Assembly (NCBI RefSeq): GCF_029911635.1
Contig: NZ_JARYTI010000014.1
Coordinates: 54,039 to 118,038 of the forward strand
Direction of reading: 5' to 3'
Origin: Sphingomonas sp. AR_OL41
GTDB lineage: Bacteria; Pseudomonadota; Alphaproteobacteria; Sphingomonadales; Sphingomonadaceae
DNA: 64,000 bases
This document shows, piece after piece, positions 18,852 to 26,809 of the stretch; position 1 is the stretch's first letter; every line of letters begins with the position of its first letter. The notes beneath the pieces are model-generated. The model was not told where the DNA came from, ran no database searches, and saw only the letters and a program-made list of their open reading frames with translations. The translations under genes were made by a program, and so were the position numbers.

Positions 18852-19838
18852 TCAGACCGCCGCAGTGCTTGCGCGGGGAATGACCTCGGGAACGACGCGG
18901 CGGATTTCGGTATCCTCTCCGCCGGCGAGGATCGCGGCAATGCGCGAAACCGCCTCGGCACCGATTTCAGCAATGCCGACGCGCAGCGTCGTCAGCGACG
19001 GTGTGACGAAGCGGGCCAGCGGTATGTCGTCGAAACCCGCTACGGCGATATCGCCGGGCACGGCGAGCCCGGCTCGCTGGAACGCGACGAGCGCGCCGAT
19101 CGCCATCATGTCGTTCGCCGCAAACAAGGCGTCGGCTCGCTCGGCTTCACCGATCAGTTCAGCAGCCGCCGCGGTCCCCGATTCCTCGTCGAAATTCCCC
19201 GCGATGATGCGCGGATCGAGACCATTCCGCGTCATTGCGTCGCGGTAGCCCGCCACGCGCTCCTCCGCGTCACGGTTGCCGCGCGGTCCGGCGAGGTGGA
19301 CGATGCGCCGCCGTCCCGAAGCGATGAGATGCTCGACCATCGCGTCCGCCGCCGCGGCATTGTCGATGCGGAACTGCGGGTGGTCCGCCGCCAGGTCGGG
19401 ACAACTGATCAGGACCGTGGGCAGGCTTGCCGGCAGGTGGGCGAGCAGTTTCTCGGGATCGATGTCCGGCGCCATGATGATCAGCGCATCGACCCGCCCG
19501 CGCATGAAACGCAACGTCTCGGCACCGCGCTGGTCGCCATGCATGTTCGAGAGCAGCAATTGCAGCCCCCGCGCCGAGGCCTCGCCATCGATCCCGCGCA
19601 GTGCCTCGGAATAGAATTCGCCGTGCAGATCGGGCAGCATCACGCCGATTGCATTGGTTCGTGCAAGGCTGAGGCTGCGCGCTCCGGTATGCGGCACATA
19701 ACCGAGCGCGTCGGCAACCGACTGGACGTGCTGACGCACGGCATCGCGGACCGTGCTGTGGCCGTTCAGCGCACGCGAGACGGTCGCGATCGAAACATTC
19801 GCCGCGCGCGCGACGTCTCGGATGGTGGCGTGCGCCAT
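18852..19838 (-). CDS. LacI-family transcriptional regulator of the glucan locus
   Basis: A 328-residue regulator beginning MAHATIRDVARAANVSIATVSRALNG, the LacI helix-turn-helix and hinge region, followed by a periplasmic-binding-protein-like sugar-sensing domain (NAIGVMLPDLHGEFYSEAL, DALFAANDMMAIGAL, VAGFDDIPLARFVTPSLTTL). The ATG at 19838 matches the family start; a GTG frame runs to 19883. It is divergent from a GH3 beta-glucosidase gene, and the 14-bp palindrome TGTAACCGGTTACA sits between them. Near copies sit in two other promoter regions of the locus, so it most likely represses all of these units until a sugar released from the glucan binds. Confidence 0.93.
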   Translation of the reverse strand: MAHATIRDVARAANVSIATVSRALNGHSTVRDAVRQHVQSVADALGYVPHTGARSLSLARTNAIGVMLPDLHGEFYSEALRGIDGEASARGLQLLLSNMHGDQRGAETLRFMRGRVDALIIMAPDIDPEKLLAHLPASLPTVLISCPDLAADHPQFRIDNAAAADAMVEHLIASGRRRIVHLAGPRGNRDAEERVAGYRDAMTRNGLDPRIIAGNFDEESGTAAAAELIGEAERADALFAANDMMAIGALVAFQRAGLAVPGDIAVAGFDDIPLARFVTPSLTTLRVGIAEIGAEAVSRIAAILAGGEDTEIRRVVPEVIPRASTAAV

Positions 19839-19911
19839 GAGGGCGAGGGGTCTCCGGCTGTTTGTGGGTCTTGCTTGCACCACGAACGGAGGAATTCATC
19901 AAGGCCCTTGC

Positions 19912-19925
19912 TGTAACCGGTTACA
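19912..19925. promoter_or_regulatory. Predicted LacI-family operator 1
   Basis: TGTAACCGGTTACA is a perfect 14-bp palindrome with the central CG step typical of LacI-family operators. It lies between the divergent lacI-type and GH3 genes, 36 bases before the GTG start of the latter. Confidence 0.8.
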
Positions 19926-19960
19926 TCGCTGTACGTGGAAGCAAAGCCGGGGAGATTGCA

Positions 19961-22252
19961 GTGAACGTGACGCAGGTTTCGCGCCGTAGCCTCATGCTGG
20001 GTGGCGCAGCGGTGCTGGCGTGGCGCGCCAGTCCGGCTAGAGGTCTGATCGCGGCGCTTGGTACGGCCAGGCTGCCGGCAGCCGTCGAAGCGCTGATCGG
20101 GAAGATGACGCTCGAGGAAAAGGCCGGGCAGCTCACCCTGATGGCCGCCGCCTGGGCCGGCGGCGCGGCCAACAGCCTCAACCCGATCGCACCGACCGGG
20201 GGCTATGCGGCGCAATGCGCCGATGCGCAGGCAGGCCGGCTGACCGGCGTGTTCAACGGCAATGGCGCGACGATGGCGCGCGAAATGCAGCAGGCGGCAA
20301 TGGCCAGCCGGCTGAAGATTCCGCTGATCTTTGCCGCCGATGTGATTCACGGCTTCCGTACGGTTTTTCCGGTGCCCCTGGGTGAGGCGGCGAGCTTCGA
20401 TCCGGCACTGGCCGAACGCACCGCGCGGGTCGCCGCCACCGAGGCGGCCGCCGCCGGGATCGACTGGACCTTCGCGCCGATGGTCGACATCGCGCGCGAC
20501 GCGCGCTGGGGGCGCGGCGTGGAAGGAGCGGGCGAGGACGTGCTGCTCGGCTGCGACATGGCACGCGCACGGGTGCGCGGGTTCCAGGGCAATGCACTGA
20601 CCGCCGATGACGCGGTCATGGCCTGCGCCAAGCATTTTGCGGCCTATGGCGCGGGCGAAGCCGGCCTCGATTACAACAGCGTCGACATCTCCGAGCGCAC
20701 TCTGCGCGACGTCTATTTCCCGCCCTTCCAGGCCGCACTGGCGGCCGGGTCGCTGTCGGTGATGGCCGCGTTCAACGAGATTTCGGGCGTCCCGGCAACC
20801 GCCAGTCGCTGGCTGATGACCGATGTGCTGCGCGACCAATGGGGCTTTGGCGGGCTGACCGTCTCCGACTATACCGGCGACGAGGAATTGATCGCGCATG
20901 GCCTGGCCGCCGACGAGCGCGATGCAGCGCGCCTGGCGTTCATGGCAGGCGTCGACATGAGCATGCAAAGCGCGCTCTACATCAAATATCTGCCGGAGCT
21001 GGTGACCAGCGGCGCTGTCCCGCTGGCGCGGCTCGACCAGGCGGTGCGCCGTGTGTTGCGCGTGAAGGCGACGCTCGGACTGTTCGACGATCCCTTTCGC
21101 CGCATCGATCCACGCCGCGAGGCGACGCGCATCGGCACCGCCGCCAACCGGGCGGTCGCGCGCGTGGCGGCCCAGCGCTCGATCGTCATGCTCAAGAATG
21201 ACGGCGGGCTGTTACCGCTGCCGCAGGACCGCAAGATCGCGCTGATCGGGCCGTTTGCGACGGGCCAGCACGATCTCATCGGGCCATGGAATGTCTATGG
21301 GGCCGACAGCGAGGCGGTGGACCTCGCGGCCGGCCTGCGCGCCGCGGCCGGCGCCAACGCGCAGATCACCATAACCCTCGGTTCGGGTGTCGAGGCACCG
21401 CTCGATGGTGGCATAGCGGCGGCGATCGCCGCCGCGCGAGCGGCCGATATCGTGGTGCTGGCGATCGGCGAAGGTCAGGACATGTCCGGCGAAGCACAGG
21501 CGCGCACCGATATCGTCGTGCCTGCCGCGCAACAGGCGCTGGCCGACGCCGTCGCAGCCACCGGCAAGCCGATGGTGGTGGTGCTCAAGAACGGTCGCGC
21601 GCTGGCGCTGGGTGGCGCGGTCCTTGCGGCGCCGGCGATCCTCGTCACCTGGTTCCTCGGATCGGAAGGCGGCCCCGCGATCGGCGATATATTGTTCGGG
21701 CGCGTCAGTCCTTCCGGCCGTTTGCCGGTCAGCTTCCCGCACGCGACCGGACAGGAACCCTATCATTACGCGCACAAATCGACCGGCCGCCCCAATCCAG
21801 TAGGGCCGCTCCTCCCCTATAAGGCGCATTTTCGCGGGGTCCCCAATACCGCCCTGTTTCCGTTTGGCCATGGCCTGACCTATGGTCGTTTCGCCTATAC
21901 CGGCCTGGAGACCGATAGCAGCGGGAAGCTGGCATGGGACGGCGCGCTGATCGTCTCGGCGACGATCACCAACACCGGCAAGGCCGCGGCGGATGAGGTC
22001 GTGCAGCTCTATGTCCACGATGTCGCGGCGAGCATCACGCGACCGGTCCGCCAGCTCAAGGCCTATCGCCGCGTGTCGCTCGCGCCGGGCAGCTCGGAGA
22101 AGGTCAGCTTCACGCTGCGCCGATCAGACCTGACCTTTATCGGCGCGGACATGACTCCGACGGTCGAACCGGGTGATTTCCTCGTCTGGATTGCGCCATC
22201 GGCGGAGGCGGACGGTGTTTCCGGCAGCTTCAGGCTTACCGCACGGCGTTAG
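19961..22252 (+). CDS. GH3 beta-glucosidase (BglX-like), Tat-exported
   Basis: A 763-residue GH3 enzyme. The GTG at 19961 has GGGGAG about 7 bases upstream, and the product then opens with a twin-Arg signal (SRRSLMLGGAAVLAW, RR at 8-9). The N-terminal TIM-barrel domain begins at IGKMTLEEKAGQL and contains KHFAAYG and the nucleophile region LTVSDYTGDEEL; the second domain contains SIVMLKNDGGLLPL; a C-terminal fibronectin III-like domain ends the protein. It should remove glucose from the non-reducing ends of beta-glucosides in the periplasm. It is similar to the second GH3 of the locus. A LacI-type operator precedes it. Its 3' end overlaps the convergent symporter gene by 17 bases. Confidence 0.93.
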   Translation: MNVTQVSRRSLMLGGAAVLAWRASPARGLIAALGTARLPAAVEALIGKMTLEEKAGQLTLMAAAWAGGAANSLNPIAPTGGYAAQCADAQAGRLTGVFNGNGATMAREMQQAAMASRLKIPLIFAADVIHGFRTVFPVPLGEAASFDPALAERTARVAATEAAAAGIDWTFAPMVDIARDARWGRGVEGAGEDVLLGCDMARARVRGFQGNALTADDAVMACAKHFAAYGAGEAGLDYNSVDISERTLRDVYFPPFQAALAAGSLSVMAAFNEISGVPATASRWLMTDVLRDQWGFGGLTVSDYTGDEELIAHGLAADERDAARLAFMAGVDMSMQSALYIKYLPELVTSGAVPLARLDQAVRRVLRVKATLGLFDDPFRRIDPRREATRIGTAANRAVARVAAQRSIVMLKNDGGLLPLPQDRKIALIGPFATGQHDLIGPWNVYGADSEAVDLAAGLRAAAGANAQITITLGSGVEAPLDGGIAAAIAAARAADIVVLAIGEGQDMSGEAQARTDIVVPAAQQALADAVAATGKPMVVVLKNGRALALGGAVLAAPAILVTWFLGSEGGPAIGDILFGRVSPSGRLPVSFPHATGQEPYHYAHKSTGRPNPVGPLLPYKAHFRGVPNTALFPFGHGLTYGRFAYTGLETDSSGKLAWDGALIVSATITNTGKAAADEVVQLYVHDVAASITRPVRQLKAYRRVSLAPGSSEKVSFTLRRSDLTFIGADMTPTVEPGDFLVWIAPSAEADGVSGSFRLTARR

Positions 22253-23642
22253 GACCGCCACGGCGGAGCGAAGCGACGATGCGCGCGTGCGTCTCGCGGC
22301 GCAGCGGATTGGCGATCATGGCGAGCGCGGAGAGCAGGCAGCCAAGGATCGGCGCGGCAACCATGATCCAGCGGATGCCGCTGATCACGCCCGGGGATTG
22401 CGCGGCTTGCGGCGCATAGCCGATCGCCGCATAGGCAAAGCCGGTCATCGCCGTCGCAGCGCCGATCGCGACCTTCTGCAACAGCGCGGCTACCCCAAAG
22501 CTCAACGCCTCGACCCGCACACCGCCATGATATTCGCCATATTCCACCGTGTCGGGCAGCATCGCCCAGAAGACGAAGCTGAACGCCGCCAGCGCGCCCT
22601 GCATCGTGAACAGGAACAGGTCCGCGCGCCAGATCGCGCCGCTGTCGGTAAAGGCGAAGGCCGTGCTTCCGGCAACGCCCAGCACGACAGCGCAAAGCCA
22701 CACGGCGCGACTGCCGATGCGATGTCGGGCCAGCATCCAGAGCGGCACGAACAGGCTGCCGGCGACACCCATCAGCGCAAGCGCAGTGGTCCCGGCAACC
22801 TCGTCCCTGATAACATAGGTGAAATAATAGAGCACCGAGCGCGAGAGCATCGTCGAGGCAATCGCGACGCACATCATCGCGGTGCACAGCGTGACGAATG
22901 CGCGATTGGCGGCGAGCGCCGCAAAACCATGCCGCAGCGGTGTCGCCGGTGTGAACGACGATCGCCCCCCCTCGCCTTGCGGCGAGCGCCGCGCGACATG
23001 GATCAGCAGGGCGGTCGCGACCAGGGAAAACAAGGCGGCAGCGCACATGAAACCCGTAACGCTGGTGTCGGCGCCGGAAACGGCGCGCGAGATGCGCTCG
23101 GTCGCCAGCGAGACCACCACCGCGGCGGTCGTGCCGAACAGCATGCGCAGTCCGGCGATTGCCGCGCGGTCGCGACTGTCGGTGCTGATCCGGGCGCTCC
23201 ACGCGGCATAGGGAATATTGACGAGCGCGTAGAGCGAGCGAAAGGCGAATTGCGCGATCAGCAGCACCGCGACGAATGCCACACCGTGAAACGGGGGCAC
23301 GAAATAGAGCAGCGGGAAAGCCAGCCCGAGTGGTACCGCAGCATAGGCAATTATCCGCCCATAGTCGCGTCGCTGCTGCTCCGCCCAGATCCCGGTCAGC
23401 AGGTCGGCGACGCCATCCCACACCGAACCGGCCATGTAGATCACTCCGGCAACCTGCGGCGCGAGGTGGAGCACCTCGGTATAATAAAAGAACAGGAACA
23501 GGCCGGAGCTCTGCCAATAGAGGTTGCAGGCGAAATCGCCCGAGGCGAAGCGCAGCCGCGCGGGCCAGGAGAGATGCGGTGCTGGCATGTCCGGATCGGC
23601 CATCCGGGCGACGTTAGCACGGCTCGCCGGATCATTCCGCAT
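22236..23642 (-). CDS. GPH-family sugar:cation symporter (MFS)
   Basis: A 468-residue membrane protein with about 12 hydrophobic spans. The opening ARLRFASGDFACNLYWQSSGLFLFFYYTEVLHL and the segment AGSVWDGVADLLTGIWAE are hallmarks of the glycoside-pentoside-hexuronide:cation symporter group (MelB relatives). The ATG at 23642 is preceded by AAGGGA; an alternative ATG at 23603 starts closer to the conserved region. It would bring mono- or short oligosaccharides released by the periplasmic GH3/GH31/GH144 enzymes into the cytoplasm. It is divergent from the GH144-like gene with a predicted LacI operator 18 bases before its start. Confidence 0.9.
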   Translation of the reverse strand: MRNDPASRANVARMADPDMPAPHLSWPARLRFASGDFACNLYWQSSGLFLFFYYTEVLHLAPQVAGVIYMAGSVWDGVADLLTGIWAEQQRRDYGRIIAYAAVPLGLAFPLLYFVPPFHGVAFVAVLLIAQFAFRSLYALVNIPYAAWSARISTDSRDRAAIAGLRMLFGTTAAVVVSLATERISRAVSGADTSVTGFMCAAALFSLVATALLIHVARRSPQGEGGRSSFTPATPLRHGFAALAANRAFVTLCTAMMCVAIASTMLSRSVLYYFTYVIRDEVAGTTALALMGVAGSLFVPLWMLARHRIGSRAVWLCAVVLGVAGSTAFAFTDSGAIWRADLFLFTMQGALAAFSFVFWAMLPDTVEYGEYHGGVRVEALSFGVAALLQKVAIGAATAMTGFAYAAIGYAPQAAQSPGVISGIRWIMVAAPILGCLLSALAMIANPLRRETHARIVASLRRGGPNAVR

Positions 23643-23659
23643 ATCCCTTGACCGGCTCC

Positions 23660-23673
23660 TGTAACCGGTTACG
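23660..23673. promoter_or_regulatory. Predicted LacI-family operator 2
   Basis: TGTAACCGGTTACG differs from the operator near lacI by one terminal base. It lies between the divergent symporter gene and GH144-like gene and could control both. Confidence 0.78.
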
Positions 23674-23719
23674 AAAAACCGCATCCGGTGCAGCAATCGG
23701 CGCCGGTCGGAGTGACCAT

Positions 23720-25162
23720 GTGATCGATCGCCGTTCCTTCAGCGCCGCCGCTCTCCTGACCCTCGGCGGGATCGGGTCCCAGCTTGCTGGCGCCGCGGTG
23801 CCGCCGACGCGCCGCCGGCGCTCGGCGTCGGACCCGGCGCTGCCGCCCTTGTTCGACGATATCGAGGAACGTACCTTCCGCTGGTTCTGGGACACGGGCA
23901 ACCCCGCCAACGGCCTGGTGCCGGACAGCTGGCCCGATCCCACATTCTGCAGCATCGCCGCGGTCGGCTTCGCGCTGACGGCCTATCCCATCGGGGTTGC
24001 GCGCGGCTGGATCAGCCGTGCGGCGGCGCGCGAGCGAACACTCGCCACCTTGCGGTTCTTCGCGCGCGCCCCGCAGGGCGAAGCGGCCGACGATGTCTCG
24101 GGGTATCAGGGCTTCTTCTACCATTTCCTGCACATGGACAGCGGACTGCGCTTCGGCGGTGCCGAGCTTTCTTCGGTCGACACCAGCTTGCTGTTTCTCG
24201 GCATGCTGTTCGCCGCTGCGTATTTCGACGAAGCGCTCCCCGACGAACAGGAGATCCGCCAACTTGCCGACGCGATCTACGCCCGCGCCGACTGGAACTG
24301 GTTTCGTCGCGGCGAGGCGGCGATCTCGATGGGCTGGCATCCCGGCCGCGGTTTCCTCGAGCGAAACTGGGACGGCTACAATGAAGGCATGATGGTCAAC
24401 CTGCTGGCGCTCGGGTCGCCGACGCACGCCGTGCCGCCGGAGACCTGGGATGCATGGTGCGCGCCCTATCCGCGCTTCTGGCGTGGCAGCGGCGACACGC
24501 GCCGGCTCGCCTTCGGCCCGATGTTCGGCCATCAATACAGCCATTTGTGGATCGATTTCCGCGGCATCCGCGATCGCGCGATGCGCGCGGCGGGTTTCGA
24601 CTATTTCGAGAATAGTCGCCGTGCGACCTGGGCGCAGCGCGCTTATGCGATGCGCAATCCGATGGGCTGGGATGGCTATTCGCGCGATACCTGGGGCCTG
24701 ACGGCGTGCGCCGGCCCGGCCGATATGCGTCACGTCTTCAACGGCAACGAGCGCGAGTTTCGTTCCTATTCGGCGCGCGGCCCGATCGACGAACCCGACG
24801 GTTATGACGACGGCACGATCGCGCCGACTGCTGCGATCGGTTCGCTCGCCTTCGCGCCGGAAATCGTCGCGGCCGCAACCCTGGCGATGCACGCGCGCCA
24901 TGGCGACCGGCTGTACGGCAAGTACGGCTTTTACGATGCGTTCAATCCGAGTTTTCGCTGGAACGACCGGCTGATCCAGCGCGGCACGGTCGACCCGGTA
25001 CGCGGCTGGGTATCGCAAAATTACCTCGGCATCGATCAGGGGCCGATCATCGGGGCGATTGCCAATGCGAAGGACGCATTCATCTGGCGTATCATGCGGC
25101 GATCGGCACCCATCCGCCTCGGGCTGGAGCGCGCGGGCTTCACCGGCGGCTGGCTTGCATAG
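23720..25162 (+). CDS. GH144-like (COG5368, 'glucoamylase family') glucanase, Tat-exported
   Basis: A 480-residue protein. The GTG at 23720 follows GGAG and gives a twin-Arg signal (MIDRRSFSAAALLTLGG). The mature part is an (alpha/alpha)6-barrel of the COG5368 'glucoamylase-like' family: FDDIEERTFRWFWDTGNPANGLVPDSW, YHFLHMDSGLRFGGAELSSVDTSLL, GYNEGMMVNLLALGSP, MFGHQYSHLWIDFR, GLTACAGP and NYLGIDQGPIIGAIAN. Characterised members of this group (GH144) are endo-beta-1,2-glucanases, so a beta-1,2-glucan or related glucan is the likely substrate, but beta-glucosidase-type members also exist. It starts the operon with the flavin halogenase gene 56 bases downstream. Confidence 0.85.
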   Translation: MIDRRSFSAAALLTLGGIGSQLAGAAVPPTRRRRSASDPALPPLFDDIEERTFRWFWDTGNPANGLVPDSWPDPTFCSIAAVGFALTAYPIGVARGWISRAAARERTLATLRFFARAPQGEAADDVSGYQGFFYHFLHMDSGLRFGGAELSSVDTSLLFLGMLFAAAYFDEALPDEQEIRQLADAIYARADWNWFRRGEAAISMGWHPGRGFLERNWDGYNEGMMVNLLALGSPTHAVPPETWDAWCAPYPRFWRGSGDTRRLAFGPMFGHQYSHLWIDFRGIRDRAMRAAGFDYFENSRRATWAQRAYAMRNPMGWDGYSRDTWGLTACAGPADMRHVFNGNEREFRSYSARGPIDEPDGYDDGTIAPTAAIGSLAFAPEIVAAATLAMHARHGDRLYGKYGFYDAFNPSFRWNDRLIQRGTVDPVRGWVSQNYLGIDQGPIIGAIANAKDAFIWRIMRRSAPIRLGLERAGFTGGWLA

Positions 25163-25218
25163 CATGGCATTGCACGCCGGTCCGGAACGGCACATGAAGA
25201 CCGGCACGGGGGAATGAC

Positions 25219-26748
25219 ATGAACGCCGATCATCACCCCGACGCACCGCTGCGCACCGTCACGATCGTCGGGGGCGGTACTGCGGGATGGATGACGGCTG
25301 CGATGTTGTCGCATCTGTTCGGCAGCTACGAGATCAGGCTGATCGAATCGGAGGAGATCGGGATCATCGGCGTCGGCGAGGCGACGATCCCGTCGATCCG
25401 CACCTATAACGACATGGCCGGGATCGACCAGGTCGAGATGATCCGCGCCTGTCAGGCCACCTTCAAGCTCGGTATCGATTTCGTCGACTGGCGCTGCGGC
25501 AATGATCGCTATTTCCATGGCTTTGGCCGCATCGGACATGATTTCATGTGGCTCCACCCGCATCAGCTCTGGCTCGGCGCATGGCAGCAGGGCGCGGCGC
25601 GGCATTTCGATCACTATGCGCTGAATTGCGTGGCCGGCATGCAGAACAGATTCTGCTATCCCGATCCGCGAAATCCGGCATCGCCGCTGGGCGGCCTCGA
25701 CTATGCCTATCAGTTCGACGCCTCGCTGTTCGCGCGATATCTGCGCGGGCGGTCCGAAAGCAACGGCGTGACCCGGATCGAAGGCAAGATCGTCGACGTC
25801 AGGCTCGACGGTGAGAGCGGCCATGTCGATCATGTCGTGATGGAGGACGGTCGGAGGGTCGACGGCGACCTGTTCGTCGATTGTTCGGGGATGCGCGCGC
25901 TGCTGATCGGCCAGGCGCTCGGCGTCGGCTATGAGGACTGGAACCACTGGTTGCTCAACGACCGCGCGCTGGCGGTGCCGTGCGCGCGCGTCGCGCCGCT
26001 GACGCCCTATACCAGGGTCACGGCGCGCGAGCATGGCTGGCAGTGGCGGATCCCGCTGCAGCATCGCACCGGCAACGGCCATGTCTATTCGAGCGATCAT
26101 ATGTCGGACGACGAAGCCGCGTCGGTGCTGCTCGCCGGCCTCGACGGCGCGCCGCTCGCCGATCCGCGTCCGGTGCGCTTTCGCCCGGGTAAACGCCGCC
26201 GGGCATGGGACAGGAATGTCGTGGCGATCGGCCTCTCCTCGGGGTTTCTCGAGCCGCTCGAATCAACCAGCATCCACCTCATCCAGACGGGCATCGTCAA
26301 GCTGCTCGGCCTGTTCCCGCACCGCGGATTCGCCGCCGCCGATATCGCCGAATATAACCGCCAGCACGATTTCGAGTTCAGCGACGTGCGCGATTTCATC
26401 ATCGCGCACTACAAGGTCACCGAGCGCCAAGACACGCCCTATTGGCGATATCTCCGGCACATGGCGGTCCCCGACAGTCTCAGGGAGCGACTCGACCTGT
26501 TCGCCTCGTCGGGGCGCTTCTACAAGCGCGCAGCCGCGGAGCTGTTCCGGGTCGAAAGCTGGGTGCAGATATTGCTCGGCCAGGGCTTTGCGATGGGACA
26601 GGATCCCAATGCGGCGATCGTGCCGGATGATGTGCGCGGGTCATACCTTGCCGATATCGAGGAGGTGATCGCCGCGGTCGCTGCGGACATGCCCGATCAC
26701 GCCGCCTTTATCGATCGCCATTGCAAGGCGCCCGCGCTGGCGGGATGA
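25219..26748 (+). CDS. Tryptophan 7-halogenase family flavoprotein
   Basis: A 509-residue flavin-dependent halogenase-like protein with the FAD motif VGGGTAGWM near the N-terminus, GVGEATIPSI, and the halogenase signature WxWxIP in HGWQWRIPL. The ATG at 25219 follows GGGGGAA. In PrnA/RebH a Lys shortly after the GEAT motif is catalytic; here the segment GEATIPSIRTYNDMAG has no Lys, so true halogenation is doubtful. Such proteins recur in TonB-receptor sugar loci of Sphingomonas and Caulobacter rather than in antibiotic clusters. It is in an operon with the GH144-like gene. Its real substrate is unknown; oxidation of a locus-derived or envelope molecule is speculative. Confidence 0.88.
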   Translation: MNADHHPDAPLRTVTIVGGGTAGWMTAAMLSHLFGSYEIRLIESEEIGIIGVGEATIPSIRTYNDMAGIDQVEMIRACQATFKLGIDFVDWRCGNDRYFHGFGRIGHDFMWLHPHQLWLGAWQQGAARHFDHYALNCVAGMQNRFCYPDPRNPASPLGGLDYAYQFDASLFARYLRGRSESNGVTRIEGKIVDVRLDGESGHVDHVVMEDGRRVDGDLFVDCSGMRALLIGQALGVGYEDWNHWLLNDRALAVPCARVAPLTPYTRVTAREHGWQWRIPLQHRTGNGHVYSSDHMSDDEAASVLLAGLDGAPLADPRPVRFRPGKRRRAWDRNVVAIGLSSGFLEPLESTSIHLIQTGIVKLLGLFPHRGFAAADIAEYNRQHDFEFSDVRDFIIAHYKVTERQDTPYWRYLRHMAVPDSLRERLDLFASSGRFYKRAAAELFRVESWVQILLGQGFAMGQDPNAAIVPDDVRGSYLADIEEVIAAVAADMPDHAAFIDRHCKAPALAG

Positions 26749-26770
26749 CCGGGCGGCGCCCGGGGTGGAC

Positions 26771-26799
26771 GGATGAGCCGGCACAATACCGGCTCATCC
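26771..26799. terminator. Bidirectional hairpin terminator
   Basis: GGATGAGCCGG and CCGGCTCATCC form a perfect 11-bp stem with a 7-base loop, placed between the convergent halogenase and TonB-receptor genes. There is no clear T run, so it may act as a mRNA-protecting stem or weak terminator for both. Confidence 0.65.
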
Positions 26800-26809
26800 C
26801 CCTGCGCGC

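Noticed and set aside
25219..26748. Halogenated natural-product gene cluster
   Set aside because: No polyketide, peptide or tailoring genes nearby; the neighbours are sugar-utilisation genes, where this subfamily is common.
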